A stretch of 64,000 nt of DNA from Allocoprobacillus sp002160865 (GCF_042850985.1 NZ_AP031415.1:2597127-2661126), one strand, 5' to 3'. Positions 52,895 to 62,218 are shown, counted from the first letter of the stretch. Translations and numbers: made by a program. The notes: generated from the letters alone by a model not told the origin.

Positions 52895-54147
52895 AACAAA
52901 TCCTCCTTTAAATATTGTTTTGTTGAATAATAACAAATCAGCATTGATATCAATACATTACATATAAAATAACCCATAATCACTGCAATAATAGTGAATG
53001 ACATATGACTCAAGATATAGAATTTTATAAAAATAACAATAATATATAAACCTGGTAATAAACTCACCATCATATAGAAAAGTAACCATTCTTTTTTTAA
53101 TAAAGTCAGTTGATGTATTTTTGTCATTCCCATTTTATGAATAAGTTGTAGTGATTTTTTCTTTTGATGATTCATCATTAAATTCTTATATGTCATACAA
53201 AACATAATCATTGGTAACATAATGATATAAGCTATAATCATTCTATACATCTCAATACTGTTATCAAGATTAAAACAAACCAAAGTGACCATAATAATAC
53301 TTACAATCATAAATATTTGTATAAATAAAACTGTATATTTTAGTTTTAAAAAGATTTCACCACAGACAATCAGTTGATCAACTTGATTCAACCATTTTGT
53401 ACTTTTTTTCTTTTCAATAAATTCAGGTATAACATATCTTATGATTCCATATGTTCCTATAGCTCCTATAACTGAAAAGATAATATATGCTGTTGTTTGA
53501 TGTTCATTAAAAATAGTTAATAATAAACCACAAAGATAAATAATGATATAAATTCGGCTTGAAAGAGTTATAAATGTTGCTTTTCGATATTTATTTTGTT
53601 TTGTTCCATTCAACATCTTGATTATATTTCCACGATACACATAGCCAATATTTAAAATCAAAGAAATCACATATAAACAAGACATCATTAATATTGTTTG
53701 AAAGAGTGTATCTTTTAAAATATAAACATCAGCATTGATATTTATAAGAACATATAAATAATTTATCATAGAAGGTGTTATCAAAATACCAAGTAGAATA
53801 CCTACAAGACTTCCGATGAAATAAAGACATGTATTTTGATAAAAAAGATAGAAAATAAATCTTTTATTTGTCATCCCACATATTTTCATTAAAGAAATTT
53901 CTTTATTCTTATTTTCTAAAACATAGATATTCGTATAAATAATCAGACATCCAGTAAACATCACAACAAATAGTGTTGTAGCTGAACCCATCATCATCTT
54001 ACTATAATAAGTGACATCTAATGCAAAATAAGGATCATACAGTAATGCTAAGAAAATATAACAGATTACAGCCATAATCATAATAGTTATACCAAATAAT
54101 AAAGATATTTTCTTTTGCCTCAATAAATTTTTTATCGCAAATTTCAT
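52891..54147 (-). CDS. FtsX-like ABC permease
   Basis: 418 residues with about eight to ten TM segments. Starts KFAIKNLLRQKKISLLFGIT like MacB/BceB-type permeases, with the KEISLMKICGMTNKRFIFYL amphipathic stretch (the E-I-x-x-M-K-x-x-G-x-T/S signature) after TM2, repeated near the C terminus as KKSLQLIHKMGMTKIHQLTL. No large extracellular domain. Partner of the following ATPase. Confidence 0.88.
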   Translation of the reverse strand: MKFAIKNLLRQKKISLLFGITIMIMAVICYIFLALLYDPYFALDVTYYSKMMMGSATTLFVVMFTGCLIIYTNIYVLENKNKEISLMKICGMTNKRFIFYLFYQNTCLYFIGSLVGILLGILITPSMINYLYVLININADVYILKDTLFQTILMMSCLYVISLILNIGYVYRGNIIKMLNGTKQNKYRKATFITLSSRIYIIIYLCGLLLTIFNEHQTTAYIIFSVIGAIGTYGIIRYVIPEFIEKKKSTKWLNQVDQLIVCGEIFLKLKYTVLFIQIFMIVSIIMVTLVCFNLDNSIEMYRMIIAYIIMLPMIMFCMTYKNLMMNHQKKKSLQLIHKMGMTKIHQLTLLKKEWLLFYMMVSLLPGLYIIVIFIKFYILSHMSFTIIAVIMGYFICNVLISMLICYYSTKQYLKEDLL

Positions 54148-54161
54148 TGTTTACATCCCCT

Positions 54162-54797
54162 TTATGATTTTAACTGAGAAATATTACATTTTGCATCAGT
54201 ATAAACATTTTTAGCATGTTCTTCATCAATCATTTCTAACATACCATAAGCATCATTATAAACTTCTAAATTTTCTTTTTCTTTGACAAAGAACAAATAA
54301 TCTTTTTGTTGTTGTGCTCTAAAATAAGCTTCTGGTACAACCTCAACATATGCTGTACTTCTAATTTGATCTGGTAGCTGTTCTAAACTGCCTTTATCTA
54401 ACAAAGTTTCTTTTGGATAGTTAGCATAAGTTGAAGCCGATACACTTCCACCATCTCGCCATATAGTCACTTGTTGATCTAATTGACCTTTAATCATCTT
54501 CTTAATTGTAATTTTCATACTTTGTTTAATTTTTCCATTATCATAAATTTGAGATTTGTCATATTGATCCATTGTTCCAACAAAAACATAATCCACTTGA
54601 TTCATCATATCTTGAGGATCAGTCATATCATATTTTTTATCTACTCTTTCTAATTGGGCACATAACTTATCCATATTATAATAAGTATGATAACCATTCA
54701 CATCTGTAGTATTCGCATCATCAAAACTAGGAACATCTGCTTTTCCACATCCTACTAATACAAAACTCATTAAAATCATCAATATTTTTCTTTTCAT
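54162..54797 (-). CDS. lipoprotein, 211 residues
   Basis: Type II signal peptide: MKRKILMILMSFVLVGC, lipobox LVGC with Cys17. The mature part includes MMNQVDYVFVGTMDQYDK and a CSP-like beta-rich core (QVTIWRDGGSVS, AYVEVVPEAYF); no named family. Between the PH-like membrane protein and the permease, so probably an accessory of that ABC module. Confidence 0.8.
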   Translation of the reverse strand: MKRKILMILMSFVLVGCGKADVPSFDDANTTDVNGYHTYYNMDKLCAQLERVDKKYDMTDPQDMMNQVDYVFVGTMDQYDKSQIYDNGKIKQSMKITIKKMIKGQLDQQVTIWRDGGSVSASTYANYPKETLLDKGSLEQLPDQIRSTAYVEVVPEAYFRAQQQKDYLFFVKEKENLEVYNDAYGMLEMIDEEHAKNVYTDAKCNISQLKS

Positions 54798-54798
54798 T

Positions 54799-55395
54799 TT
54801 ATTTATTCTCCTGTTTATTTTGTATATATTGATTTAAAATAGTATCAATTTTCTGGCCATCATCTTGAAGAATCATAGCATTAATCAGATTATATGTTTT
54901 CCCATCTTTTAATTGAAAATAATAATCATATGTGTTTATTTCTGTTGCAAGATTTGATCCGGGAATTTTCATAAATTTTGTAACTTTTTGGACTTGAACA
55001 TGATCAATCTGATCATAATGAACATGATGAAGTTGTTCTTTTCCTTTAAGCACATCTCTTGCATATTTTATTCTTTCTTTAAAAGTTTTATTATCAACAT
55101 AATGAATTCCAGAATCATCAAACTCTACAAATAACTGACTATGTGGCTGTATAGATAAAGTATTCATTTCACCTAATCCTAATCCATAAGCAATAACTTG
55201 AATGACTATAAATAAAATCATTGTTCCAACCAAAACAGATAAGCTTGTATTAACACCATAATACATCGCAACACCTAATAAACATGAAAGAATGACTTGA
55301 ATAAAAATCTTTCTTTTTAATAATGACTTTGTTAATCTTCTTCCAATGCTCACTTTATTCGTTGTTTTTTGAAAACCTAAATGACTCTTTAACAT
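54799..55395 (-). CDS. membrane protein with C-terminal soluble domain, 198 residues
   Basis: Two TM segments (about 30-50 and 52-75) followed by a beta-rich soluble domain (LFVEFDDSGIHYVDN, YDQIDHVQVQKVTKFMK, YDYYFQLKDGKTYNLINAM) that looks like a bacterial PH-type fold (inference). ATG 55395 follows GAGGAGG. One base before the lipoprotein gene; first gene of the lipoprotein/FtsX/ATPase operon. Confidence 0.75.
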   Translation of the reverse strand: MLKSHLGFQKTTNKVSIGRRLTKSLLKRKIFIQVILSCLLGVAMYYGVNTSLSVLVGTMILFIVIQVIAYGLGLGEMNTLSIQPHSQLFVEFDDSGIHYVDNKTFKERIKYARDVLKGKEQLHHVHYDQIDHVQVQKVTKFMKIPGSNLATEINTYDYYFQLKDGKTYNLINAMILQDDGQKIDTILNQYIQNKQENK

Positions 55396-55516
55396 ATCAT
55401 TTTCCTCCTCACATTTGATTTTCTTTCCTTTTCTGCCTTCATTGAACACTATCTATCTCAATGACTTTTATAAATTGCTATGGTATAATGTAATCATAAA
55501 GAAAGGAAAGATTATA

Positions 55517-57187
55517 ATGAAGCGTATCACAACAGGAACAGAAAATTTTAAAGAATTCATGGATAAGAATTATTATTATGTTGATAAGACAATGCTTATA
55601 GATGATGTCTTAAGTGACAAGGTGATGCTGTATACAAGACCTAGACGTTTTGGAAAAACGTTAAACATGAGTATGCTTTATTATTTCTTTTCTAACAAGG
55701 AAAAAGAGAATGCTTATCTTTTTGAGGGTTTGAATGTATCAAAACATCAACATCTCATGCTTCATCAAAATCAATATCCTGTCATTTTTCTATCTTTGAA
55801 AGATTTATCTAGAGAAAATATGAATTTGCAAATAGATAAATTTAAAGCTATGATTTCAAAAGTTGTTGAAGATTATTTTGAATTAAAGGACAGTCCATAT
55901 TTAAGTGAAGCTGAAAAATTAATCATTGATAACTATCATTATAAAAAATCTTCTGAGAGTGATTTAAGAGATGCTTTGTATAACTTGAGTATTTTTTTAG
56001 AAAAACATTATCATCAAAAAGTCATCATTCTCATAGATGAATATGATGTGCCTTTACAGAGTGCCTATCAACATGACTACTATGATGAAATGGTTGATTT
56101 TATAAGAAGTGTCTTTTCATCTGCTTTAAAAACTAATGATGCACTGGAAAGAGGAGTATTGACTGGCTGTCTTAGAATATCTAAAGAAAGCATCTTTACA
56201 GGTCTTAACAACTTTACAGTGAGAACCATCATGGATGTAGAAACTTCTGATTGCTTTGGATTTACCCAAGAAGAAATTGATGAACTTTTGAAATACTATA
56301 ATCTTATGGATAATCGTCAAGAGATGAAGGAATGGTATGATGGCTATCTGTTTGGAAAGACGGAAATCTATAATTCATGGAGTGCCTTGAACTATGTCAA
56401 GAAATTACTGAATGATGACCATTTTCAGGCTGTATCTTTCTGGGCGAATACCAGCAGCAATAATCTTGTTAAAACATATATCGAATATGCAACGATGACA
56501 ATGAAGGAAGAATTTGAAAAACTAATCAATGATCAAAGCATCATCAAAAAGATTGTTCCTGAACTGACGTATCGAGAAATGGACTTTCATAGTATTCAGA
56601 CAATGAATGACAATGTGTATAGTTTTCTGTTGTTTACTGGTTATCTGAAAATCAAGAGTAAGGTTGATAATGATCATCCTTATACCTATGAACTTGTGAT
56701 TCCTAATAAAGAAGTCAAATATATCTATGAAGATATCTTTATGAAATGGTTTGACAGCTATCAAAGAAAAAGAGATTTGTCATTCATAGAAGCTTTGATA
56801 CAAGAAGATGTCATGAAAGCTAATCGCTTATTGCAGGATGTTCTCCAACAGAGCATCAGCTATTATGATAACTATGAAAACTTCTATCATGGTTTCATGG
56901 TAGGCTTTTTAAAGGCTAATGGTTATAAAGTTCAATCCAACAGGGAAAGTGGAGAAGGAAGATTTGATATAGCAGTGCTTCCTTACAGTATACTTGATAC
57001 AGCACTGATTATAGAATGTAAACATTCAACTGGTATCAAGGAACTAAGAAAAGACAGTGCCAAAGCAATTGAACAGATTATCAGACAGAAATATATTGAA
57101 GGACTGATAGAAGAAGGATACGAACATGTCATAGGATATGGTATATCTTTCTATAAAAAACAATGCATTATAACAAAAGCAGAATAA
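55517..57187 (+). CDS. AAA-ATPase-like / PD-(D/E)XK nuclease-family protein
   Basis: 556 residues. N-terminal AAA-ATPase-like domain: ENFKEFMDKNYYYVDKT, LYTRPRRFGKTLNMSML (Walker A variant near 40), KVIILIDEYDVPLQSAY (Walker B near 173). C-terminal PDDEXK_9-type nuclease domain (about 460-556): YHGFMVGFLKANGYKV, GEGRFDIAVLP, ALIIECKHS with D and E-x-K in order. This family is expanded in gut Firmicutes and Bacteroides; biological role unknown. ATG 55517 follows GAAAGGAAAG. Divergent from the PH/lipoprotein operon. Confidence 0.9.
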   Translation: MKRITTGTENFKEFMDKNYYYVDKTMLIDDVLSDKVMLYTRPRRFGKTLNMSMLYYFFSNKEKENAYLFEGLNVSKHQHLMLHQNQYPVIFLSLKDLSRENMNLQIDKFKAMISKVVEDYFELKDSPYLSEAEKLIIDNYHYKKSSESDLRDALYNLSIFLEKHYHQKVIILIDEYDVPLQSAYQHDYYDEMVDFIRSVFSSALKTNDALERGVLTGCLRISKESIFTGLNNFTVRTIMDVETSDCFGFTQEEIDELLKYYNLMDNRQEMKEWYDGYLFGKTEIYNSWSALNYVKKLLNDDHFQAVSFWANTSSNNLVKTYIEYATMTMKEEFEKLINDQSIIKKIVPELTYREMDFHSIQTMNDNVYSFLLFTGYLKIKSKVDNDHPYTYELVIPNKEVKYIYEDIFMKWFDSYQRKRDLSFIEALIQEDVMKANRLLQDVLQQSISYYDNYENFYHGFMVGFLKANGYKVQSNRESGEGRFDIAVLPYSILDTALIIECKHSTGIKELRKDSAKAIEQIIRQKYIEGLIEEGYEHVIGYGISFYKKQCIITKAE

Positions 57188-57217
57188 TTTCTGTTTTTAA
57201 TACTAACAATTATAAAC

Positions 57218-57255
57218 AAAAGCAATGAATCTTTATAGAATCATTGCTTTTATTT
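57218..57255 (+). terminator. terminator of the AAA/PDDEXK gene
   Basis: AAAGCAATGA / TCATTGCTTT stem (57219-57250) followed by TATTTTAT. Confidence 0.75.
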
Positions 57256-57261
57256 TATCTT

Positions 57262-57567
57262 TTAAAAATACTTTTTTCTATGACAATAAGGACATTCATT
57301 TAATGATTTTGAAATGAAATGTTTATATAGTTTTTTCCCGCAATGAGGACATTTCCATGATGTCAGCCATAATACTATAGACAATACCAGAAATAAATCA
57401 CTTCCTATATAACAAAACCATGCAACATACTCATTAGCATAAATAGGGAAAAAATAATTTGAATCTTGAGAAAATAACATACCCATTAAAGCTAAAAACA
57501 CACACATCACTATGAATATATATAATACATTTACAACATTTCTTTTATTTTTAAAAAATTCTTTCAT
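57262..57567 (-). CDS. two-TM protein with C-terminal zinc ribbon, 101 residues
   Basis: TM segments at about 12-32 and 45-68, then a zinc ribbon CPHCGKKLYKHF...NECPYCHRK. Unknown function. Its ATG overlaps the stop of a 12-residue upstream reading frame that owns the strong RBS, so translation is probably coupled. Confidence 0.7.
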   Translation of the reverse strand: MKEFFKNKRNVVNVLYIFIVMCVFLALMGMLFSQDSNYFFPIYANEYVAWFCYIGSDLFLVLSIVLWLTSWKCPHCGKKLYKHFISKSLNECPYCHRKKYF

Positions 57568-57602
57568 AACCTTATAAATTTGAACGATGATATATCTTTC
57601 AA
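57564..57602 (-). other. short leader ORF with strong RBS (12 residues)
   Basis: AAAGGAGG, six bases, TTG start, 12 codons (MKDISSFKFIRL), TGA overlapping the ATG of the 101-residue gene as ATGA. It may couple or regulate translation, or mark a shifted N terminus of that gene. Confidence 0.4.
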
Positions 57603-57686
57603 ATATATCCTCCTTTCTTTATTATTTATAAACATAACATAAAAATATGAAAAACTTGTGTCACAAAATATTTTATCATATGTAAA

Positions 57687-57718
57687 AAGGTTCTGACTTT
57701 AAAATAAGTCAAAACCTT
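57687..57718 (-). terminator. terminator of the ABC exporter transcript
   Basis: Minus-strand AAGGTTTTGACTT / AAAGTCAGAACCTT stem followed by TTTTTAC. Confidence 0.75.
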
Positions 57719-57725
57719 AATAATA

Positions 57726-57962
57726 TTAACAATAGTTTTGTAAATACATAGTGGGATAATCTTTATATTTTTGAGCTTCTTTTTCATCTAAGAAAATAGA
57801 ATAATGAATTTGTTGAGATGAAATTTGATGAGGTCCACTACAGTTACCAAATCCTTCAATTTCAAAAGTATAAGATTTCTCATTTCCTTTTACATTAATG
57901 ACTGTCCCACTCATGACGATACCTTGTACAATAAAATAGACAGTTTGTCCTTCTTTAAGCAT
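57726..57962 (-). CDS. hypothetical protein, 78 residues
   Basis: Small beta-rich soluble protein (EGQTVYFIVQGIVMSGTVIN, KSYTFEIEGFGNCSGPH) of unknown family. ATG 57962 overlaps the last 8 bp of the ABC exporter gene, so it is coupled to it. The overlap and shared terminator make it a real gene in my view. Confidence 0.65.
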   Translation of the reverse strand: MLKEGQTVYFIVQGIVMSGTVINVKGNEKSYTFEIEGFGNCSGPHQISSQQIHYSIFLDEKEAQKYKDYPTMYLQNYC

Positions 57963-59697
57963 TTTCTTCCAATCCTTCAAATTGTAAACGATAATATTTC
58001 GCATAAACATTATTTTTATTTAATAAGAACTGATGTGTTCCTCTCTCTACAATACCATTATTACCAATCACAATAATTTCATCAGCATTTCTAATTGTAG
58101 AAAGTCTATGAGCAATTGTAATACAAGTACGATTCTTTGATAAGGCTTCTAGACTTTTTTGAATATGACGTTCACTTTCATTATCCAATGCACTTGTTGC
58201 TTCATCAAGAATTAAAATCTTTGGATCTTTTAAGAATATTCTCGCAATAGAAATACGTTGTTTTTGTCCTCCACTTAAACGTGTACCTCTTTCACCAACA
58301 TATGTATCATAACCATCAGGTAAACTCATAATAAAATCATGAATATTGGCTTTTTTAGCTGCTTCTATAATTTCTTCATCACTAGCATCTGGTTTTCCAT
58401 AAGAAATATTCTCTTTGATAGACCCAGTAAATAAATAAACATCCTGTTGAACAATACCAATAGATTGACGTAATGATTTTAAAGTTAATTTTCTAATATC
58501 CTGTCCATCAATTTCAATACTTCCACCTGTCACATCATAAAAACGAAGTAACAATGAACATATTGTTGTTTTACCACCACCAGATGGACCTACTAAAGCA
58601 ATTGATTTACCAGAATCTATATGAATATTTAAATGATCTAATACTTTTTCATCATCATATCCAAAGCTGACATCTTTATAATCAATAACACCTTTTACAT
58701 TAACCAAATCATGACTATCTGGTGCATCTTCTATTTCAACTTGAGTTTCCATAACTTCATTAAATCTTTTAAATCCCGAATATCCTTTTTGAAGCATTTC
58801 TGTAAATTCTACTAAAACCTCAATAGGTGTAATAAAAATATTAATGTATAAAGCATAAGTTGCTAGAGCAATAGGTTCTAATGACCCTTGAGCAATAAAG
58901 AATCCTCCACCTACTAAGATTGTCACATAAAGTAAGCCTTGAAAGAAATTATTTCCACCTTGAAATCTTCCCATACAATGATAATTGTTTTTCTTACTCT
59001 GTAAAAATCTTTCATTACTTCTTGCAAATTTATGTCTTTCAATATCTTCATTTGCAAATGATTTCACAACTCTAATTCCTGCTAAAGTATCTTGTAAAGA
59101 TGCATTAACCCCTGCAATTTTACGACGATTATCCATAAATGTCTGTTGCATTGCTTTATTTTGTTTTAAAGAAAATAACAACATACATAAAGTAACAATA
59201 ATTAATAAGATTGTTAAAGGTACATGAATATACATTAACAACACAAATGAACCAATAATCTTTAATAAAGAAATAAAGACATTTTCAGGTCCGTGATGAG
59301 CAAATTCACAAATATCAAATAAATCACTCACCAGCTTACTCATCATTTCTCCAGTATTATTACGATCATAATAAGAAAAAGATAACTGTTCAAATTTATC
59401 AAATAAATCTTTTCTCATATCTCTTTCCATTTGAGCACCCATTATATGTCCTTGAGCAGATACATAATATTTACATAATGCTCTTATCGCATACATAATT
59501 AATAAGAAAACAGCTAACCAAAATAAACTTTGAATAATTGTCTGATGATCAGCAATATATAATGTATCGTTAAGATAATTTAATATTTGAGGAAAAGCCA
59601 AATCAATAAGACTAATAATCATGGCACAAATCATATCAAAAATGAAAACTGTTTTATATGGTTTATAATATTGTATAAACTTTCTCATTATCTTCAT
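57955..59697 (-). CDS. ABC exporter, fused membrane and ATPase domains
   Basis: 580 residues, half-transporter. Six TM segments (about 15-300), then ATPase: LVGPSGGGKTTICSLLLRFY near 370, Q-loop IVQQDVYLF, signature LSGGQKQRISIARIF near 475, ILILDEATSALD, and switch His in TIAHRLSTI. Resembles BmrA/LmrA-type multidrug or lipid exporters acting as dimers; substrate unknown. AGGGGGAA lies ahead of ATG 59697. Confidence 0.95.
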   Translation of the reverse strand: MKIMRKFIQYYKPYKTVFIFDMICAMIISLIDLAFPQILNYLNDTLYIADHQTIIQSLFWLAVFLLIMYAIRALCKYYVSAQGHIMGAQMERDMRKDLFDKFEQLSFSYYDRNNTGEMMSKLVSDLFDICEFAHHGPENVFISLLKIIGSFVLLMYIHVPLTILLIIVTLCMLLFSLKQNKAMQQTFMDNRRKIAGVNASLQDTLAGIRVVKSFANEDIERHKFARSNERFLQSKKNNYHCMGRFQGGNNFFQGLLYVTILVGGGFFIAQGSLEPIALATYALYINIFITPIEVLVEFTEMLQKGYSGFKRFNEVMETQVEIEDAPDSHDLVNVKGVIDYKDVSFGYDDEKVLDHLNIHIDSGKSIALVGPSGGGKTTICSLLLRFYDVTGGSIEIDGQDIRKLTLKSLRQSIGIVQQDVYLFTGSIKENISYGKPDASDEEIIEAAKKANIHDFIMSLPDGYDTYVGERGTRLSGGQKQRISIARIFLKDPKILILDEATSALDNESERHIQKSLEALSKNRTCITIAHRLSTIRNADEIIVIGNNGIVERGTHQFLLNKNNVYAKYYRLQFEGLEENA

Positions 59698-59868
59698 AAA
59701 TTAAATTCCCCCTTTACAATGACTATTATTATAACATAGTTCATAAAAATAGCTATTCATATGTTTTAAAATTCTTGAAAATAAATTGCTTAAAGTCATA
59801 TTATGTTTGTTGATACCTTATGACAATGATATAATGATAATATAATATACATAACGATGAGATTGTAA

Positions 59869-59957
59869 ATGAAAAAAAATAATATGTCTAATTGTATTGC
59901 TTTAGGATTGTTTTTGGATTATGTGTTGGTACTATCATAGGTCAAAGCTTAGAATAA
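59869..59957 (+). pseudogene. remnant of a glycine-zipper small protein
   Basis: ATG frame reads MKKNNMSNCIALGLFLDYVL to a stop; one frame over, GLCVGTIIGQSLE follows. Joined they would read like the GLxxGxxxGxxxG N terminus of a glycine-zipper protein, so a frameshift and truncation are likely. No clear RBS. Confidence 0.45.
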
Positions 59958-59987
59958 AAAGTAATAATGAACCAAAGGAGAATTTAA

Positions 59988-60367
59988 ATGGATATTAATC
60001 AATATTGGAATGCTGTATAAAACAAAATAAAATACAATTAATAACTTTCTTTCATAAAGATGCTTATATTCGTTGGCATTGTACAAATGAACATTTTACT
60101 GTTGATGAATTTATTCAAGCAAATTGTGATTATCCTGGTCAATGGGATGGTCATATTGAAAGAATAGAATATCTTCATGATTTAATCATAACTGTTGTTC
60201 ATGTATTTTCATCAGATCATTCTTTATCATTTCATGTTGTATCTTTTATAAAATTAAAAGATCAACTTATCATGTCTATTGATGAATATTGGGGCGATGA
60301 TGGAATGGCTCCTCAATGGCGATTAGATAAACATATAGGAACACCTATTATCAAAAAGGAGGTATAA
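59988..60367 (+). pseudogene. SnoaL/NTF2-like protein gene with a frameshift
   Basis: ATG 59988 (RBS AAAGGAG) reads MDINQYWNAV then TAA at 60018. One frame over the coding continues uninterrupted to 60367: KQNKIQLITFFHKDAYIRWH, FTVDEFIQANCDYPGQWDG, VFSSDHSLSFHVVSFIKL, SIDEYWGDDGMAPQWRLD. This is a complete SnoaL-like (nuclear transport factor 2 fold) domain of about 125 residues. One missing base near 60018 explains the break. Alternatively a shorter protein could start from a non-ATG codon, but there is no RBS. Confidence 0.8.
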
Positions 60368-60370
60368 TTC

Positions 60371-60541
60371 ATGGAATAAAACAAAGTCACAGTTGTAAAA
60401 AAGACAGTCAAATCAGACATAAAATTTGGTAGTGCTTTAGCTATGGTTATAACTTATACAACATGGCATTCTGTTGGTTGGGCTATTTTTCATGGTTTAT
60501 TAAGCTGGATTTATGTGATTTATTTTATTTTAAGATATTAA
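60371..60541 (+). pseudogene. small membrane protein gene with stop at codon 3
   Basis: The frame is 57 codons: M-E-stop, then NKVTVVKKTVKSDIKFGSAL and a TM segment ending FILRY. RBS AAAGGAGG and ATG are intact, so GAA to TAA at codon 3 is the simplest explanation. The following 60542-60660 stretch contains another short hydrophobic frame without a start, perhaps a further remnant. Confidence 0.65.
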
Positions 60542-60670
60542 AATAGATTCATTTGCATTAGAAATAATACAATTATTATTAATACCTTTCTTCATTATTG
60601 TTTTTATAATATCCTATATAGTAAAATATCTATTATAACGAAATGTTTTTTTAAAGAATTGATTCACATC

Positions 60671-60705
60671 ACTCTTTTTTATACAATGAAAAAAGAGTTT
60701 TTTAC
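60671..60705 (+). terminator. terminator of the broken plus-strand cluster
   Basis: ACTCTTTTTT (60671-60680) / AAAAAAGAGT (60689-60698) followed by TTTTTACTT. Confidence 0.65.
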
Positions 60706-60778
60706 TTCATAAAATTTTTAGTTTTCATCTTTTGTTCAAATTTTTTTTATTCTTTCCTTCGTTTTGTACTTTCTAAAA

Positions 60779-60806
60779 AGAAAAAGATGTGATTTATTCA
60801 CACCTT
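60779..60806 (-). terminator. terminator of the 205-residue membrane protein gene
   Basis: Minus-strand AAGGTGTGA / TCACATCTT stem (60806-60784, one mismatch) followed by TTTCTTTTT. Confidence 0.6.
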
Positions 60807-60854
60807 TATTCATATATCTTCTGTAAATATATTGTTATTTTTATAAATAAATTA

Positions 60855-61472
60855 TTAGAATGTTTTTTTATATCTTTTTTCTTCCTCCATCTTCCTGATT
60901 TTTTCGTCATATAATTGTTGTTCATATTCAGGAGAATTGAGTGTTATTCCTTCCAAAATACTTGAAGATCCTCCTCCAACAGTATTGGCATAGTATCCCG
61001 TTCCTCCTCCTGGTGTAAAGCCCTCAGAAAAGGATGTAACAGTATCACTATATCCTCCTATTTCTCTATATGAAAAGTGAAGTTTTCCTAAAGTTTTAAA
61101 TTCTAAAGATTTATAAAGATTAATCATTCCATCTTGTGTTAAATAATCATATCCATGTTCTCTAAATCCAAATCTTTCAGTTGAACCATCATATCTATGG
61201 ATAAATACAGAAGCATGATTACCTTTACCAATTTGACTTGAAATAGCCCACCATCTATCTCTAGATGCTTGTTGATATATTTCATTAATAAGATTTTGTT
61301 GGTTTTTATGTAATTCTTCATCTTCTCTTTTTCTGTATTCCGCTTTTCTTTTTCTTTCTGGAATACTTAGTATGCTTCCAACAAATTTGGCAATAAGATA
61401 AACAATTCCAACAATAACTCCAATCATTAATAACCATAAAATAATATCTTGAATTATAAAAAATAAAGACAT
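60855..61472 (-). CDS. membrane-anchored protein of unknown function, 205 residues
   Basis: N-terminal TM (IQDIILWLLMIGVIVGIVYLIA), a charged coiled-coil-like stretch (about 38-70), then a soluble domain with WWAISSQIGKGNHASVFIHR, YDGSTERFGFREHGYDYL and a Gly/Ser/Thr-rich stretch (EGFTPGGGTGYYANTVGGGS) and an acidic/basic tail. I recognise no family. ATG 61472 is placed six bases after GAGAGGATG; an earlier in-frame ATG abuts the RBS. Confidence 0.65.
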   Translation of the reverse strand: MSLFFIIQDIILWLLMIGVIVGIVYLIAKFVGSILSIPERKRKAEYRKREDEELHKNQQNLINEIYQQASRDRWWAISSQIGKGNHASVFIHRYDGSTERFGFREHGYDYLTQDGMINLYKSLEFKTLGKLHFSYREIGGYSDTVTSFSEGFTPGGGTGYYANTVGGGSSSILEGITLNSPEYEQQLYDEKIRKMEEEKRYKKTF

Positions 61473-61575
61473 ATTTCTCATCCTCTCTCTATATATATTT
61501 ATTATATAAAACGAAAAATAGATTGTCTATTCTTTTATTTTTTATAAAAATATTTAATCTTTTTAACACATAAAA

Positions 61576-61602
61576 AACTCTATCCCTGATAGAATAGAGT
61601 TT
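61576..61602 (-). terminator. terminator after jag
   Basis: AAACTCTAT / ATAGAGTTT 9-bp perfect stem overlapping the jag stop codon, followed on the minus strand by TTTTATG. It ends the rpmH-rnpA-yidC-jag transcript, so mnmE is not part of it. Confidence 0.75.
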
Positions 61603-62203
61603 AATCTACATATGAAATTGTCGTAAATCTGTCTTTTCCTTCGCCTTGACTTTCAGTTTTTAAATGTTTATTAAAATCAGCAATTGTTTGATGCACAACT
61701 TTTCTTTCATCAGCTGGTAAAGGATCAAGTTTTACAGCAATCTTTGTTCTTAAAACTTGTTTACCTAGTTTTTTTGCCATAGCTGAAACTTTTTTATATC
61801 TTGTTTCTCTATAACCATTAATATCTAAACTAATTTCAAATCTTTTCTTAAATTCATTTTGAACCGCTTGTCTTGCGATAAGATTAAACGCTCTTAAAAT
61901 AACTCCACCTTTACCAATTAAAATAGAATTATTATCCGTATTAATATTGCAATAAATGCGTCCATCTTGAATATAAGATACAGTTTCTACTTGAAATCCC
62001 ATATTTGTAAGTGTCTTTCTTACAAAACTTTCCAAGTATTCTTGAACCATACTTTCACAATAACATTCAATAACAACTTTTTTAGAAAACAAACCCTTTT
62101 TTTCTTCAATAATTTCATATGTCAATTCATCAGGAGTAATTCCTAAATCTTGGCAAGCATGTTGAATGACATCATCTAAAGTTTTTCCTTCATATGTTTT
62201 CAT
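61601..62203 (-). CDS. jag: Jag/KhpB RNA-binding protein
   Basis: 200 residues: N-terminal Jag-N domain (KTYEGKTLDDVIQHACQDLG), KH domain with GKGGVILRAFNLIARQAV near 98, and R3H domain (DPLPADERKVVHQTIADFNK). An RNA chaperone that in other Firmicutes pairs with KhpA and affects cell elongation. It follows yidC by 15 bp, the classic order near oriC. Confidence 0.95.
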   Translation of the reverse strand: MKTYEGKTLDDVIQHACQDLGITPDELTYEIIEEKKGLFSKKVVIECYCESMVQEYLESFVRKTLTNMGFQVETVSYIQDGRIYCNINTDNNSILIGKGGVILRAFNLIARQAVQNEFKKRFEISLDINGYRETRYKKVSAMAKKLGKQVLRTKIAVKLDPLPADERKVVHQTIADFNKHLKTESQGEGKDRFTTISYVD

Positions 62204-62218
62204 ATATTTGCCCAGTCC

